A stretch of DNA of 64,000 nt from Lolium rigidum (GCF_022539505.1 NC_061510.1:39643047-39707046); one strand, 5' to 3'. Positions 1-11,231 are shown, numbered from the stretch's first letter. Program-made: numbers and translations. Notes: generated by a model not told the origin, from the letters alone.

Positions 1-1899
1 TTACTGTGGAAGCATTTAGTGAGAGATATCTGGGTCTGCCCACAGCTGTGGGGCGCATTACAAGTGGATCTTTTGATCATATTGGAGAACGAATCAGAAG
101 CAAGATTCAAGGTTGTGAGAGAATGTTTTCTTGTGCGGGACGGGAGGTCTTTTTGAAAACAGTAATTCAGGCCATTTCGATATACAGTATGAGCTGTTTT
201 AAATTGACTAAAAAAGTATGCAAAGGCTTGACATCAAGCACTGGAAAATATTGGTGGAGCAGTTCCTTGGATCGACGATCATTGCATTGGGTCTCATGGA
301 AAGAGCTCGCATCTCCAAAAATTAAAGGCGGAATGGGTTTTAGGGACCTGGAGCTTTTCAACTTGGCTTTGCTTGGAAACATGGATGGCGGTTGTTAACT
401 AATCCTAATACCTTGTGTGCAAGGGTTTTGAAGGGGCGCTATTTTCCTAGCACGGATTTTTTGCAAGCTATGGTGCCTGCCAACTCCTCGGCAACTTGGA
501 GGGCAATTGTAGCAGGCAAGGAGGCGCTTCAGCTTGGGCTGATCAAGCGCATAGGTGATGGCTCGTCGGTGTCAGTATGGATAGATAAATGGATTCCTAG
601 TACCAGATCCATGATACCGTCGGAGCAGATTGGAGCGGATGAGATCAACACGGTTTCAGATCTAATTGATCATGACAGTGGACATTGGAAGGCTGCACTG
701 ATCCGATTGAATTTCATTGCTCCAGAAGCAGACGCCATATTGAATATTCCATTAAGGCGTGCGGGAGGGGAGGATTTCTGGGCCTGGTCTTTTGAAAAGT
801 CAGGCATATATTCTGTTAAATCAGCGTATCGATCTCTAGTGAATCGCTACGAGCAATTGGCTCTAGATGAAGGGACGATCACCGAAACTTCAATGACCGA
901 AAAACAGATGTGGAGTTTGCTCTGGAAGTTAAAAGTGTTGCCAAAGGTACGAGTATTTTGGTGGAGAGTTTTGCGTGGTATTCTGCCAATTGAAAGTATC
1001 TTGAAGCATAGGCATATTGCCCAATTAAGCAGATGCAAAATTTGCATGGCTGCGGATGAAGACCTGCTGCTTGCACTGATTTCTTCTGCGGTGCAAAAAG
1101 ATTTTGGGAAGAAGCTCAATCATGGATGGACTTCACGCTACCAAGGCTTCACCCTAATACTTGGTCCAGAGACATCATGTGTGACCAGATGTTCTCGGAG
1201 CAGGAACGAGCGAAAATTATAACCACTATGTGGGCAATTTGGACTTCTAGAAATAGCTGGACACATGATCGTGGTAGCTTCAATCCGGCTCAGGCGTTGA
1301 AAATGGCCAAGGAGGCACTAGCTATTCTAGAACTGCCAAAGAAAGATGCAATGATCTTACCAGGTCATGGTTGGCGGCCTCCTGATGTAGATTCAGTTAA
1401 AATTAATACTGATGGAGGCTTGTCTTTAGAAGCTCGTACATGAGGTGCTGGTAGGGTGGCGCGATCACACTCAACCCTCCTTGGAGCTTGGAGTAAACCC
1501 TATCCTGGGGTTACAGATCCTCTCGTCACTGAAGCCTTGGCTCTTCGCGACGGCGTCATGTTTGCTCGCTTACGAGGTTATTTGAAGGTGGTGATGGAGA
1601 CCGACTGCCTGGAGGTGGTGAACCTCTGGAATACTCGTCACGACTCCCGTTCAGTCGTGGCACCTATCCTAGTAGAAATTGGAGAGCTATCTGTTTACTT
1701 TTCTTCTTTTGTAATTCAACATGTATCTAGATCGGTCAATCACCCGGCTCATCTGTGTGCTAAACGTGCTTGCACACTGATGGTGACGGATAGTTGGATC
1801 GGTGTTACCCCGGACTTTCTGGCCATCAGCCTTCAAGCTGATTTGGCTGGAGCTATTCTAGATGAATAAAAGCTCTCTGAATTCCCTGCAAAAAAAAAG
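1..1899 (+). mobile_element. LINE (non-LTR retrotransposon) ORF2 3' remnant, broken
   Basis: Degraded end of a plant LINE reverse-transcriptase polyprotein, cut by the window start. In order: the region after the RT catalytic core (YLGLP, then SQAGRE-like CAGREVFLK, WWSS, GGMGFRDL) up to about 385; the zf-RVT connection (about 770-1,110, with FWWRVLRG and CKIC); and an RNase H-like domain (about 1,390-1,790, INTDGG start, TEALALRDG, ETDCLEVV, VNHPAHL). The frame changes near 385 and near 1,065-1,125 and is stopped by TGA at 1,441, so it cannot give one protein. The frame ends at 1,869 and an A-run follows at about 1,890-1,899, as expected for the LINE tail. It ends only about 350 bp upstream of the helicase start codon and may have replaced or displaced promoter sequence. 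The family is sure; the lineage is not. Confidence 0.85.
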
Positions 1900-2246
1900 G
1901 GTATATACTGTGTTTTTCACACAAAAAATGAGGTCACCCTAAAAAAGTGGAAGTTTTTTTTCGGCAAGTAAAAAAAGTGACAGCTGAGTCGAGTATGTGC
2001 AGCCTCGGCCCAAACACCAAATCTGCGGTAGTGGGCCGAGGCACTCTGGCCCATCACGCGTATTAACCGCCTGTGTCGCGTAAATCATAAGCAGAGCAGC
2101 GTCTGCTCCGCTTATATGCTAAGCTAATTTACTCGCGCAGCGCAATATAAATCCCCATCCAAATCGGAGGATCGAACCAATAATAAATCCCAAACCGACT
2201 AAAAACTTCAGCTCTCGTTCTGCCGATTTCCTCTCGATCTGCTCCG
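1900..2246 (+). promoter_or_regulatory. Proximal promoter and 5' leader of the helicase gene
   Basis: Gene-free stretch between the LINE tail and the helicase ATG. It contains a TATA-like AATATAAATC at 2,144-2,153, about 95 bp before the start codon, in a region that turns GC-rich. No other element is recognised with confidence. The whole promoter short of the LINE is only about 350 bp. Confidence 0.5.
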
Positions 2247-5200
2247 ATGGCCGACGGCGCCGCCAAGCCCGAGCCGGAGAAGAAGTCCTGGGCCGACGTT
2301 GAGGAGGAAGAGGAGGCCAAGGCCAAGGCAGAGGCAGAGGCCGACCTCGCCGCCGCCGCCGCCGCCCCCTCCTCTTCGTCCGCCGTCACCGAGCCGGAGG
2401 TGGAAGCGCAGGCGAAGCAGATCGAGGCGCTCTCGCTCACCGTGCCGGACGACGAAGGCGGCAGCGGCGCCGAGGGCCCGCCTCTGCTCGATGACTCCGA
2501 CGACTCCCAAATCCAAGCCGTACGCGCTCTTGCTCTGCTCTCTCCCCTCCCCCGGTGCCCGCTGGCCCCGATGCCGGTCGCCTGATTTGGTGTTTTGGTG
2601 CTCTCCAGGTGACCTCGGGCGGCACGGTGTACGAGTCGGCGACGACCTTCGAGGACGTGAACCTCACGCCCGAGCTGCTCAAGGGGCTGCACGAGGAGAT
2701 GGGCTTCAGCCGCCCCAGCAAGATCCAGGCCATCACGCTCCCCATGATCCTCACGCCGCCACACAAGGACCTCGTCGCGCAGGCGCACAACGGCTCCGGC
2801 AAGACCACCTGCTTCGTCCTCGGCATGCTCAGCCGCGTCGACCCCAACCGCAAGGTCCCACAGGCCATCTGCATCTGCCCCACCAGGGAGCTCGCCCAGC
2901 AGGTCTGATATGCTCTCTCGTCTGGTTATTGGTGTTGACCCTGCAGTGTGGACTACTACTGTATTGCTTGGTCCTGCTATTTCTGCCCTGTAATGTAATG
3001 TACTGAATCTGATTGGCTGGCCTGTGCAGAATAAATCTGTGCTCATGAGGATGGGCAAGTTTACCGGCATTACCTGTGCCTGCGCCATCCCGCCCGCCCA
3101 GAAAGATTATGTGCCCATCTCCAGGATGGCTCCAGTCACCGATCAGATCGTCATTGGCACTTCTGGGACGCTCATGAAGTGGATTGGCAACAAGAAGCTT
3201 TCCACTAGGGACATCAAGATTCTTGTCTTCGATGAGGCAGACCATATGCTTGCTGAGGTACATTTCGCTTCTCTTCTCATTTTTATCAATTAATAAGTCC
3301 TTAATAATATACATAAGGACATCAAGACTTTCTGAGGTTCATAAGGACCTTTACGGATAGGTGTTTAATTTATTGTAAGCCGTATGTTAACGAGGAAGCA
3401 AGAAAGATCCACACGGGCTTTGTAAAGGGCATGGATCACAATATTTATTCGAGTCTTGACATCCTTGTTAGAAATAGAGCATATATTTCTTAGCAGAAAA
3501 TATTGATAAGGATAAGTCCCTTAGACCTTCCCTTCCTTTTGTCTGATGACCTAGTAAGTAACCTCAGGGAGCAAAGCAGTGGCACTAATTTTCTATGCTT
3601 ACCACTAACCTGCTATGGTGTTGTAGTTAAGTAGATTCGAACGAATCAGATCACGAATGAATGCTAACCGTGAAACTCGTACTTTCTAGTGGGCATGAAG
3701 GGTCATCATGGTGTTGTTATTAGATGTGATGACTCTCTTAGTCCCTGTTGTGTCTGAGTGGATGAAAAGAACAGAAGGCATAGATTATTATGCAATTTCC
3801 AAAGAGTAAACTAGCTGCTTTTATGATATAATAATATGTCCAGTTTCTTATGCTGGTGAGTGCTTCTTGCAGGAAGGCTTTAAGGCTGATTCTGACAGGA
3901 TCATGAAGGATCTAAAAAGAAATCAAGCTGGCTGCCAGGTAAACTTGTTTTACTCCGTTGACTCTTTTGACTTTCTGATGGTAGAATCACATGCAACAGC
4001 ATGCACCTTGGATACAGTTCAAAATCTGATGGGAATTCTTGTGTCCATCATGTGTTCTAAAGAATATATTTTGAATCCTTTACTTTGTATATGCTCATGT
4101 GCTGCTTTGGTGATGCAGTGGACTGTATTTCAATGTTGCAAGTTTTTCTAATTTTCATATTCATTTTCGTTAATTTTGGAACAACTAATATTCATGCATG
4201 GGGCCTCTTTGAAGTTGCTAGTTTTAGGACTTACAGGAGAATCCTATGCTTGTTCTATGTAATTGGTAGGGGCTAGGGTTCTACCGGGTCTAGGGCGGAG
4301 GTTGTAAGGGTGGAAGTGAGGGCGGAGAGGCTGGAGGGCTCGGCGCCGGCGGCTGGGCGCCGTCGCGGAGGAAGGAGGCGGCGGCTAGGGTTGGGTGCGG
4401 CTGGGCGCAGGGGGTCTCCCGTCTCCCTTCAGGAGACGAGACAGTATGATACTGAATATTTGTCTGATTAATCTCGAAGGGATACAAGTGTTTATATAGG
4501 AGGACGGCCTCCTCTAAACCCTAATTTACTTGGGCTAAGCCCCTAATTTACTTGGGCTAAGCCCATAACTAGCCACTAGTGGGCTTCCTGCGTGTATAGG
4601 TCAAACCGACCATAACAGTAATTGCCTAATTTTCTATTTTGGAACTCCTATTATGATAATCTTATTATGGCAACCAGCGTTACTGCCTTTAGGTCTATGT
4701 ATTAATGCCACCAGTTTTCAACTAAACTTGTTATCCATGTGGTGAATAACCTTTTTGAATGCTTGTAAGTTATAACTGTTGGCATAATTTTAATGGCTGT
4801 ACCATTCAACTAGCCTTAGATGTATATATTATTGCTAATTTCTTGGTTAGTTGTGTTTGTTTCTTTTTCCATATGGTACCTGTTCTTCTACTTATCTGAA
4901 TTCTTTTTGTGCTAGGTGCTTCTCTTTTCTGCGACCTTCAACGATAAAGTGAAGGATTTTGTCACAGGTGTTATTAAGGACGGAAACCAAATATTTGTGA
5001 AAAAGGAAGATCTTACTTTGGAGAAAGTAAAGCAATATAAAGTCCGAGTCCCTGACGAGGCAGCCAAAATAGAGGTTATAAGGGACAAGATCCTTGAGTT
5101 TGGGCAAAAGGTTGGACAGGTTATCATATTTGTCAGAACAAGGATAAGTACTAAGAATGTTCATAATGCTTTGACAAAAGAGGACTATGTGTGCTCCTCA

Positions 5201-6540
5201 ATTCAAGGAAGTCTAGACCAATCAGAAAGGGAAAAAGTAATACAGGAGTTCAAAGATGGGTATACCAAGGTTCTTATATCAACTGATGTTCTTGCTCGAG
5301 GTTTTGACCAAGCACAGGTACTATTTGCGCCACACTATACATACGTACAAATGATGTTTCTCCTTCTAACGTTCTTCCTCTTAAAGGTTAACCTGGTTAT
5401 CAACTATGACATGCCGATCAAGTTTAATACGAGAGATGAACCCGATTATGAGGTGTACCTGCACAGAATTGGCAGAGCTGGGCGCTTTGGTCGAAAAGGT
5501 AAATTTATGTCAACCACTTCATGGCTCATTCTTTCCAAATGAAATATAGGGATAGATGACTATATTTGTTTTTCTGGCATTGCATCAAATGAAGATTAGT
5601 GGGTCTCGCATGCAGTCACTGTAAGCATATTGGTTAACATTGTGACAGACGATTATAGGAATCAAATTGCCCTGGGATAATGGCAGACTGAACCTGTTAT
5701 CAGTGATAAGCAAACATGCTACATTTAGTCAATCGTAATGCCTCTTTGTTCTAGTCTTAGATTAATAAACTTCTCAACATAATAAGTTTGCCACGACTAC
5801 AAGTATAATATAACGGAGGTAGTAGAACTGATGTGACCATTGTTTCTCGATTATGGATGGTCATGTGTGTTTCTTCATTATCATTGTTTCTTTAGAGGTT
5901 GCTTCCTGTTTCTGGATAATTGTAAACTGGTTTGCTTGAATTGTTTTCATGATTTATCAGCTTGATACACATCTAGGGGGGTTAGCGCTGGAATTTGGCT
6001 GATCATAAGAATTTGTTATGCCCAATTATCAGCTAATCAGATTAATATAATCATACGATCCCACTGCTTATTTTGAGGCCTATATTTACTGTCTGGAGGA
6101 GCCGAGATCGATCTCCCCGTTAGCCTTGGAATCTGGCTGATCATAAGAATTTGTTAAGCCCAATTATCAGCTAATCACATTAATATAATCGTACTATCAC
6201 ACTGCTTATTTTGAGGCCTATATTTACTGACTGGAGGAGCCGAGATCAATCTCCCCGTTAGCCTTGGAATTTGGCTGATCAGAAGAATTTGTTAAGCCCA
6301 ATTATCAGCTAATCACATTAATGTAATCCTACTATCCCATTGATTATTTTGAGGCCTATATTTCTAACTGAATCGTTGATGGTGGCAGGAGCTGTGTTCA
6401 ACCTGCTATCTGGTGGGACTGATGATGTCGTGATGACGAAGATTGAGAACTACTTCCAGCACAAAGTACCTGAGGTACCCAACTGGAAAAGCGAGGATAA
6501 TTTTGAGACTGCACTTAAGGACGCTGGTTTACTTGAGTAA
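2247..6540 (+). CDS. RH38: DEAD-box ATP-dependent RNA helicase, LOS4/DBP5 (RH38) type, 7 exons
   Basis: ATP-dependent RNA helicase. DBP5/LOS4 relatives remodel mRNPs at the nuclear pore during mRNA export and act in translation termination. Exons by GT-AG sites and frame: 2,247-2,519, 2,609-2,902, 3,030-3,257, 3,873-3,938, 4,916-5,317, 5,387-5,498, 6,389-6,540, giving 508 residues, close to the roughly 500 usual for plant LOS4. An acidic, Ala-rich N-terminus (1-90) includes KSWADVEEEE. Visible motifs: Q motif (PSKIQ about 127-131), Walker A AHNGSGKT 150-157, PTRELA 182-187, GTSGTL 232-237 (Ser where GTPG is usual), DEAD 257-260, SAT 292-294, ARGFD 414-418, HRIGRAGR 447-454. The C-terminal DAGLLE matches the LOS4 type. 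The frame is intact with no sign of pseudogenisation. Intron 4 carries a solo LTR and intron 6 a tandem repeat. It is convergent with the next gene. The assignment to the DBP5 group is strong; the exact gene number is inference. Confidence 0.92.
4264..4617 (-). mobile_element. Solo LTR or small LTR-like element in helicase intron 4
   Basis: A 354-bp block starting TGGTAGGGGC and ending CATAACA (TG...CA termini), flanked by the perfect 5-bp direct repeat GTAAT at 4,259-4,263 and 4,618-4,622, as expected for LTR retrotransposon integration. Read on the minus strand it looks like an LTR with a promoter: a TATATAAACAC-like box (about 4,490-4,500) followed by a pyrimidine-rich leader. TAATTTACTTGGGCTAAGCCC-like sequence is tandemly doubled at about 4,520-4,565. 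No internal region is present, so a solo LTR left by LTR-LTR recombination is the simplest reading. A TRIM-type element is the alternative. Confidence 0.8.
5800..5823. mobile_element. Possible Stowaway MITE end remnant
   Basis: The sequence around AACGGAGGTAGTA in helicase intron 6 resembles the terminal inverted repeat of grass Stowaway MITEs (CTCCCTCCGT type, TA target). No matching opposite end is seen, so this is at most a fragment. Confidence 0.3.
5982..6362 (+). repeat. 138-bp tandem repeat, about 2.75 copies, in helicase intron 6
   Basis: Copies begin at 5,982 (TTAGCGCTGG), 6,120 (TTAGCCTTGG) and 6,258 (TTAGCCTTGG), an exact 138-bp spacing. Each contains GGCTGATCA, CAATTATCAGCTAATCA, TTTTGAGGCCTATATTT and, in the first two, a GGAGGAGCCGAGATC segment. 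The last copy is cut short 26 bp before the final exon. Copies differ by only a few bases, so the duplication looks recent. Confidence 0.93.
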
Positions 6541-6976
6541 ACACCCTGAAGAAATATTTGGCAGCAGATGCGTGCCTGGCTTCGGGACAACTTTGGCTTA
6601 TGTGATTACTTGGTTGCCAGCATTTGGTCCTTTGTGTACCAGATAGTTGTGTCAGGAGTTCTGTGGATTATGTTGAGATTTTCCCCAACAGTTCCGAAGC
6701 AATGAATCCAATCTTGTGTGCATGTAATCGATTTGTATGCTTGCTATTTTCCAAAGCATATATTACTTCTTTCCACGTTTACCTGTTGTCTCGACACGAG
6801 AAAATGTATTTTCATTTGCAATTTCATTTGTGCGTTGCTTATGGCAACAAAAGGAGGCAGTAATCTACTCACTGCATGTGTGTAAATTGGTGGCATTGGG
6901 GAATTACAGAGGACATACGATATTCGGCCACATGTGTACACGATTTCTTATAACTCTGTTTGCTCGAGAATAAGAG
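6541..6976. other. Intergenic, overlapping 3' ends of two convergent genes
   Basis: These 436 bp between the helicase stop and the stop of the convergent PnsB2-like gene should hold the 3' UTRs of both. No ORF, repeat or RNA gene was recognised. The short distance means the transcripts could overlap in antisense. Confidence 0.5.
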
Positions 6977-8151
6977 TTACAAATTGTCGTGCTCGATGAC
7001 CTGCGCCCCCCTCCACTCCTCGCCGGGGGCGACGACGACGGGCACCAGTATGGACGCCGGCCCGGTACACAGGAAGTAGTCCTCGCCGAACTTTTCGTAC
7101 ATACCTCCTGGGCTGCTCAGGTACATGTCCTCGAACCCCATCTTTATCAGCCTGAACCCGAGACCGCTATACTGCAAAATCAATCGCGGAGCATCGTGAC
7201 GGTCAGTGGGTGAGCAATTGATCCATGACTCTTCAAGATGCATCATATGGGCTGTAGTAGCATGGTTACCTGATCGATGGTGGTGAACTTGGAAGGCGCG
7301 GTGTTGTAGATGCGCTTCTTCCTCTCCTCCGGCGGCGCCGCGTACACCCTACTCACCTTCTTCTTCAGAACCGTGTAGAGGTTCTCCTCGACGGTCCAGG
7401 CGCCCTGCCGGGGCTCCTCGTCGCCACCGCCGCCGAACCATCCGGATTCCTCCCGCTTCATGGCCTCCGCGGGGGTGAGCAGCGCGAACCCAGACGCCGG
7501 CGGCGGGTGGGAGCAGTAGGGGCAGCCCTGGAACCCCTCCACCGCCGTGCCCCGCCTCTTGTCGAACCTGATGTGGCTCAGCACCGCGCTGGTCAGCTCC
7601 ACCGGCTTGCTCCCGTTGTTCTTCACGATCACCGCCGTCGCCATGCTCAGCTCGTACAGCGTCACCACGTACGACACCTCCAGCGTCCCGCCTTTCCCGG
7701 CGCTGCACCCCAGCTCCACCTGCACCGCGTCGTACGAGTCGGAGTCCGCGTCCGTCACCGACCACTCGGACCCGGCGAGGAGCGACGCCGAGCTGGACGA
7801 CGACGCGTCGTTGAGCACGAGGCCGACGCCGCCCTTGACGGCGTCGGCGCCGGCGACGGTGTGGAGCACCTCCCGGTAGGAGAGCTCGTCCTTCCAGTAC
7901 ACCTTGGGCCGGTACGACGTGACCAGCCCGTCGTTGAGCCGGACCTGCAGCGAGCTCCCGTTGCGCACGCTCAGCTCGGCCGTGGGCGCGCCCGTGGCGT
8001 CCGTGCCGAACTTGAGGCCCTTCCGGCCGAACGCCTCCTCCAGCTGGGACGTCTGCACGGCGGCGGGCACAACGCCGGAAGCTGCTCGCGCGATGGTAGC
8101 CAGCCGGGGTGAGGCCGGGAGGTGGAGCGGGAGGAAGGAGGCGGCGGCCAT
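6977..8151 (-). CDS. PNSB2: Photosynthetic NDH subcomplex B subunit 2-like protein (PnsB2/NDF2), chloroplast
   Basis: Two exons on the minus strand: 8,151-7,270 and 7,171-6,977, with a 98-bp GT-AG intron, giving 358 residues (the plant family is about 350). The start at 8,151 was chosen because it opens a typical transit peptide ([17 protein letters not shown], rich in Ala/Ser/Arg and lacking acids). The rest resembles a galactose-mutarotase-like fold: [61 protein letters not shown], and a C-terminal [17 protein letters not shown]. PnsB2 belongs to the chloroplast NADH dehydrogenase-like complex that drives cyclic electron flow around photosystem I; the sugar-epimerase fold there is structural, not catalytic. 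The identification rests on recalled family features, not a search. An alternative is another aldose-1-epimerase-like plastid protein. Confidence 0.8.
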
Positions 8152-8398
8152 TGGCGTTAGAGTGGAGTGAGTGGCAGGAGAAGGGGAAGGCTGGGTTCGG
8201 ATTCCTTCCCCTGGAGAATTCCCAGCTGATCTCACTGCAGCCTCATATCCACGGCTTCAGGATAGGTGGTTTCGAACCTCCCTTGTCGTCTCGTCTCCTT
8301 GCTCACCGCCTCCCTCCCGCTCTTTTTTTCTGCCTAGGTACGATAGGGACAGCTCAATTCCCGACTGAGCAGAGTAGAACAGAATGTTTAGATTTGCA
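8152..8398 (-). promoter_or_regulatory. 5' flank of the PnsB2-like gene
   Basis: Short upstream region on the minus strand between the start codon and the poly-A end of a LINE. No clear TATA box or other motif was identified. A LINE therefore lies within about 250 bp of the start codon. Confidence 0.35.
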
Positions 8399-10640
8399 TT
8401 TTTTTTTTTTAAAAATGCGGGCAAAAGATTTACTCTATTCCATTAATTAAGAAGGGAATGTAACAAAAATACAATCAATGCAACCATATTACAACAAACT
8501 TTACTCTCCCTGCATCAAATACCCATGTGCTTGGCCTCCCCTAGCACCCAATGCTTAGACTCTTCTTTAATCTTTTTTTTTTGAAGAAAAGGCAGTCGAA
8601 TCTGCCATCCGATTAGATAGATAGAGTGCGACCCAGTTTATAAGGGAAACTGGGTCCAAAAACCATACAGTGCCCGGTTTATAAGGAAAACCGAGACCAA
8701 AAACCGCACAAGCGAAGAGTCCCGTCATCCACACAACGCAGGCTACCAACGCAACAAACACACCTCTATCTCCGGGGCCGCCGCCCCGACGTACCATCCA
8801 GAGCAACCTTCGCATTGCTCGAAGACGAACCAGACGGGTCGACAAACTCGCTGTCCACACAGATATCCAAGTCGCCATCCAAGCACCATGCTTTCGGGGC
8901 CGCCGCCCCGACGTAGCAACCAGGACGACCTTCGCATAGCCCGAAGACGAACCAGCCGGGTCGAAGACCTTGCCGCCCACGCAGCCCCAGAAACGCCACC
9001 CAAAACCAAGCAGCGCCACGACCCCGCCCCATAGGGCCGCTGCCGCAAAGGAGATCAAGGCCGCCGCCTCGAAGTGCCACCACCGTCCAGGACCGCCGCC
9101 CTGGCGTCCGTTGCCCTAGACCACATAGCCATGTGCCCCACCGCCGAGAACCCGTCGCACCGCAAAGGCCAAGAGCTCCAAGGCGACCCCTCCAACAAGA
9201 TAATGACGCGTCCGTCACCGTCGCCCGCTCCCGATGGAGCTTAGATTTTCACCCGGAGAACTTGAAGCCACTCGCGTCGGTCGGGATCGGAACTCCACAA
9301 CGACGCCAACAAGAAGGGATACGACGCCCGAAGGCGCCGCCATCATCGGCACAGACCGGAGTCGGTGCAAGGCTTTCACCCGGAGTTCGAACCCAAACGC
9401 GAAGATTTGGGGAACCGCTGGGAGGCAGCAAGACCATGTCGTCGACCACCATCTTTACCGCAAGACCATCCACCGCTGCACCTCACGCCGCGGCAAATGC
9501 TCTCCCTGGCCGCGCCCAAAGCCGCAGCCGCCGCTCCGGGGCCGCCGCCCCGGCATCCTCGCCCGCCTCTGGAGCATGCCAACCGAAGGAGGAAAGCCCC
9601 CCCAAGCAGCGGCCACCACCCCCGCATCTCCTCCCCGCATACGCATGGCCAGGCCCCGTCTTCCCCAGGTCTGGCCGCCAAGCAGCAAGGCGAGCTGCCC
9701 GGCAACCGCATCCGCCCTGGCCCGCCTGGCCCAAGCCGAGCCCAGATCGGGCCCGCATCGCCGCCGCCATCCGCAGCGCCCGGGCCGCCGCGCGCCCACC
9801 AGCATCAACCTCCCCAGCGCCACCTCCTCCTCCAGCCGCCATGGAAGCCCGCAACGAATCCCGCTGGCACGGGTTCCCCAATCCCGTGTGCAGCCCCTCC
9901 CGGCCGGAGGAGAAACGGGTCCTGTCGTCGCCGGCTCCGCGCGGGCTTTGCCTGACGGAGCACACCGACGACGACAGAGAAGGAGGTGGGTGGGGTTGCG
10001 GTGGTGGCTGGCCGGGATTTGCTCCGCCGCCCGTGTCGCCTAGGGGAGGGAGCGACGCGGGGGTATCTTCTGTTTTTCCACTCTGAAATGCTCTTCTTTA
10101 ATCTTTTGGAAGATTACCAAAGGTGGGGTTTGCTTGTTCTTGAATGTCTGGGCATTCCTTTTATTCCGAAGCTCCCAAGAAACTAGAAGAGTGATGGAGG
10201 TCAAATCCTTCCGCTTTGTCAAATTACCCCACCATATGTGAATAGATTGGAGGTCAAGAAGATGTAAGCCAAGACAATCCAGGATGAGACCCCAAAGCCT
10301 AATGGTGTACCTACAAGTTACAAAGAGCTGGTCCACCGACCCCAACACCTTATTGCAAAAGGGGGCAATTCCCGCTATTTGGCCATCCTCTCTTCTACAA
10401 GCGGTCGTTCGTCCAAAGCCTATTTTGCACCGCAAGCCAAGCGAACAACTTAATTTTAGGAGGGGCCCAAATCCTCCAAACCGAAGAGCTAACGGGAGAC
10501 GAAATAGGTCCAAAGAATTGTGCCTTATACGCGGAGTTAGAAGAATATTGGCCACTATCGGTGGTTCCAAATAATCTCGTTCAACGCGCCATCTTGAAGT
10601 GTAACGTCCCTAAGCTTAGTCCATAGGAAGATGTATTGGC
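8399..10640 (-). mobile_element. LINE 3' end, split by a second retroinsertion
   Basis: On the minus strand, 10,570-10,091 encodes a zf-RVT-like region (CNKVLGSVDQLFVTCRYTIRLW) leading to the ORF2 end. The sequence at 8,576-8,411 continues it to a stop codon, a short 3' UTR and a poly-A tail (T-run at 8,399-8,410 on the plus strand). The two halves are separated by 1.5 kb of inserted DNA. Removing the insert restores frame continuity, which confirms the join. The right limit near 10,640 is approximate. The LINE is 5'-truncated and carries frame damage. Confidence 0.8.
8577..10090 (-). mobile_element. 1.5-kb GC-rich non-LTR retroinsertion nested in a LINE
   Basis: The insert is bounded by a direct repeat of the target, CTCTTCTTTAATCTTTT, at 8,560-8,576 and 10,091-10,107 (13-17 bp depending on how the T-run is divided), and has a T-run at 8,577-8,582 (poly-A on the minus strand). 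This is the hallmark of target-primed reverse transcription. The 3' part resembles grass LINE tails (TTATAAACTGGGTC, poly-A). The 5' part is about 70 percent GC and Pro/Arg/Ala-rich in every frame. No RT is present, so it is a 5'-truncated, internally deleted or non-autonomous LINE. A short motif CGGGGCCGCCGCCCCG recurs at about 8,777, 8,898 and 9,537. Long open frames here on both strands are probably composition artefacts. Confidence 0.8.
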
Positions 10641-11137
10641 GGATATGCTCCAGAGTAGTCTGCGGCCATGTTGATCTTGGAGGGCAAACCATTATTGTGC
10701 AGAGCTTTTTTCACACTCGAATGCTTCCTTATGGAGATGTTGAAGATGAGGGGTGCAACATCAACTGGCTTCAGTTTTGCAATTCAAAAATCCGTAGGCT
10801 TCCGTTTTTATTCAGAACTCAGAACCCCATGTCAAATGCAACACTGATCCTAGTACGAATAGTAGAAGGTGATGACTTCTGAGGATGTTTTACTTTTCTT
10901 TTGTCGTCTTTCTAGCTTCCTTCACCTGTAAACTACAGGCTGTTTTTTTTTTTGCCTGGTTTCGTGCAAGCAGTTGAACCCCCTCCCTGTCGGTCTATAA
11001 GAGAAAAGCAAAGTCTTCACATTGACAGTAAGCACTGGCTTTCAATTTCAAATGGCAGTTGGAATTTTCGGACGGTGGTATATGTGGTAAAGTATAATCT
11101 GGATAAGTAAATTACGCAACACAAGTTAGCATCCAAA
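10641..11137. other. Intergenic, unassigned
   Basis: An 83-codon frame at 10,631-10,882 (+) has no recognisable motif, and I would not call it a gene. Otherwise AT-rich unique-looking sequence up to the tRNA. Confidence 0.4.
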
Positions 11138-11221
11138 GTCAGGATGGCCGAGTGGTCTAAGGCGCCAGACTCAAGTTCTGGTCCTCTTACGAGGGCGTGG
11201 GTTCAAACCCCACTTCTGACA
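11138..11221 (+). tRNA. trnL-CAA: tRNA-Leu (anticodon CAA)
   Basis: An 84-nt class II tRNA. The acceptor arms GTCAGGA (11,138-11,144) and TTCTGAC (11,214-11,220) pair, followed by discriminator A. The D arm contains the A-box-like TGGCCGAGTGG. The anticodon stem CCAGA/TCTGG encloses the loop CTCAAGT with anticodon CAA (11,172-11,174), reading UUG. The long variable arm is Leu-type, and the B-box GGTTCAAACCC sits in the T arm. There is no intron. The nuclear CCA end is not encoded, as expected. A T-run follows at 11,227-11,231, and CAACACAAG lies just upstream, like the CAA start motif of plant Pol III tRNA genes. It appears functional. Confidence 0.96.
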
Positions 11222-11226
11222 AATTC

Positions 11227-11231
11227 TTTTT
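11227..11231 (+). terminator. RNA polymerase III terminator of tRNA-Leu
   Basis: A run of five T residues starting six bases after the mature 3' end, the usual Pol III stop. Confidence 0.75.

Noticed and set aside
2129..3088. Minus-strand 319-aa frame over helicase exons 1-2
   Set aside because: Mirror of GC-rich coding exons and introns; helicase motifs define the true strand.
7507..8112. Plus-strand frames opposite the PnsB2-like exon
   Set aside because: Low-complexity His/Arg/Ala translation, explained by the antisense gene.
9133..10086. Long plus-strand frames of 200-317 codons
   Set aside because: They lie in a GC-rich retroinsertion read against its orientation, Pro/Arg/Ala-rich in all frames, without a domain.
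10631..10882. 83-aa plus-strand frame
   Set aside because: No motif, no promoter or splice support; left as intergenic.
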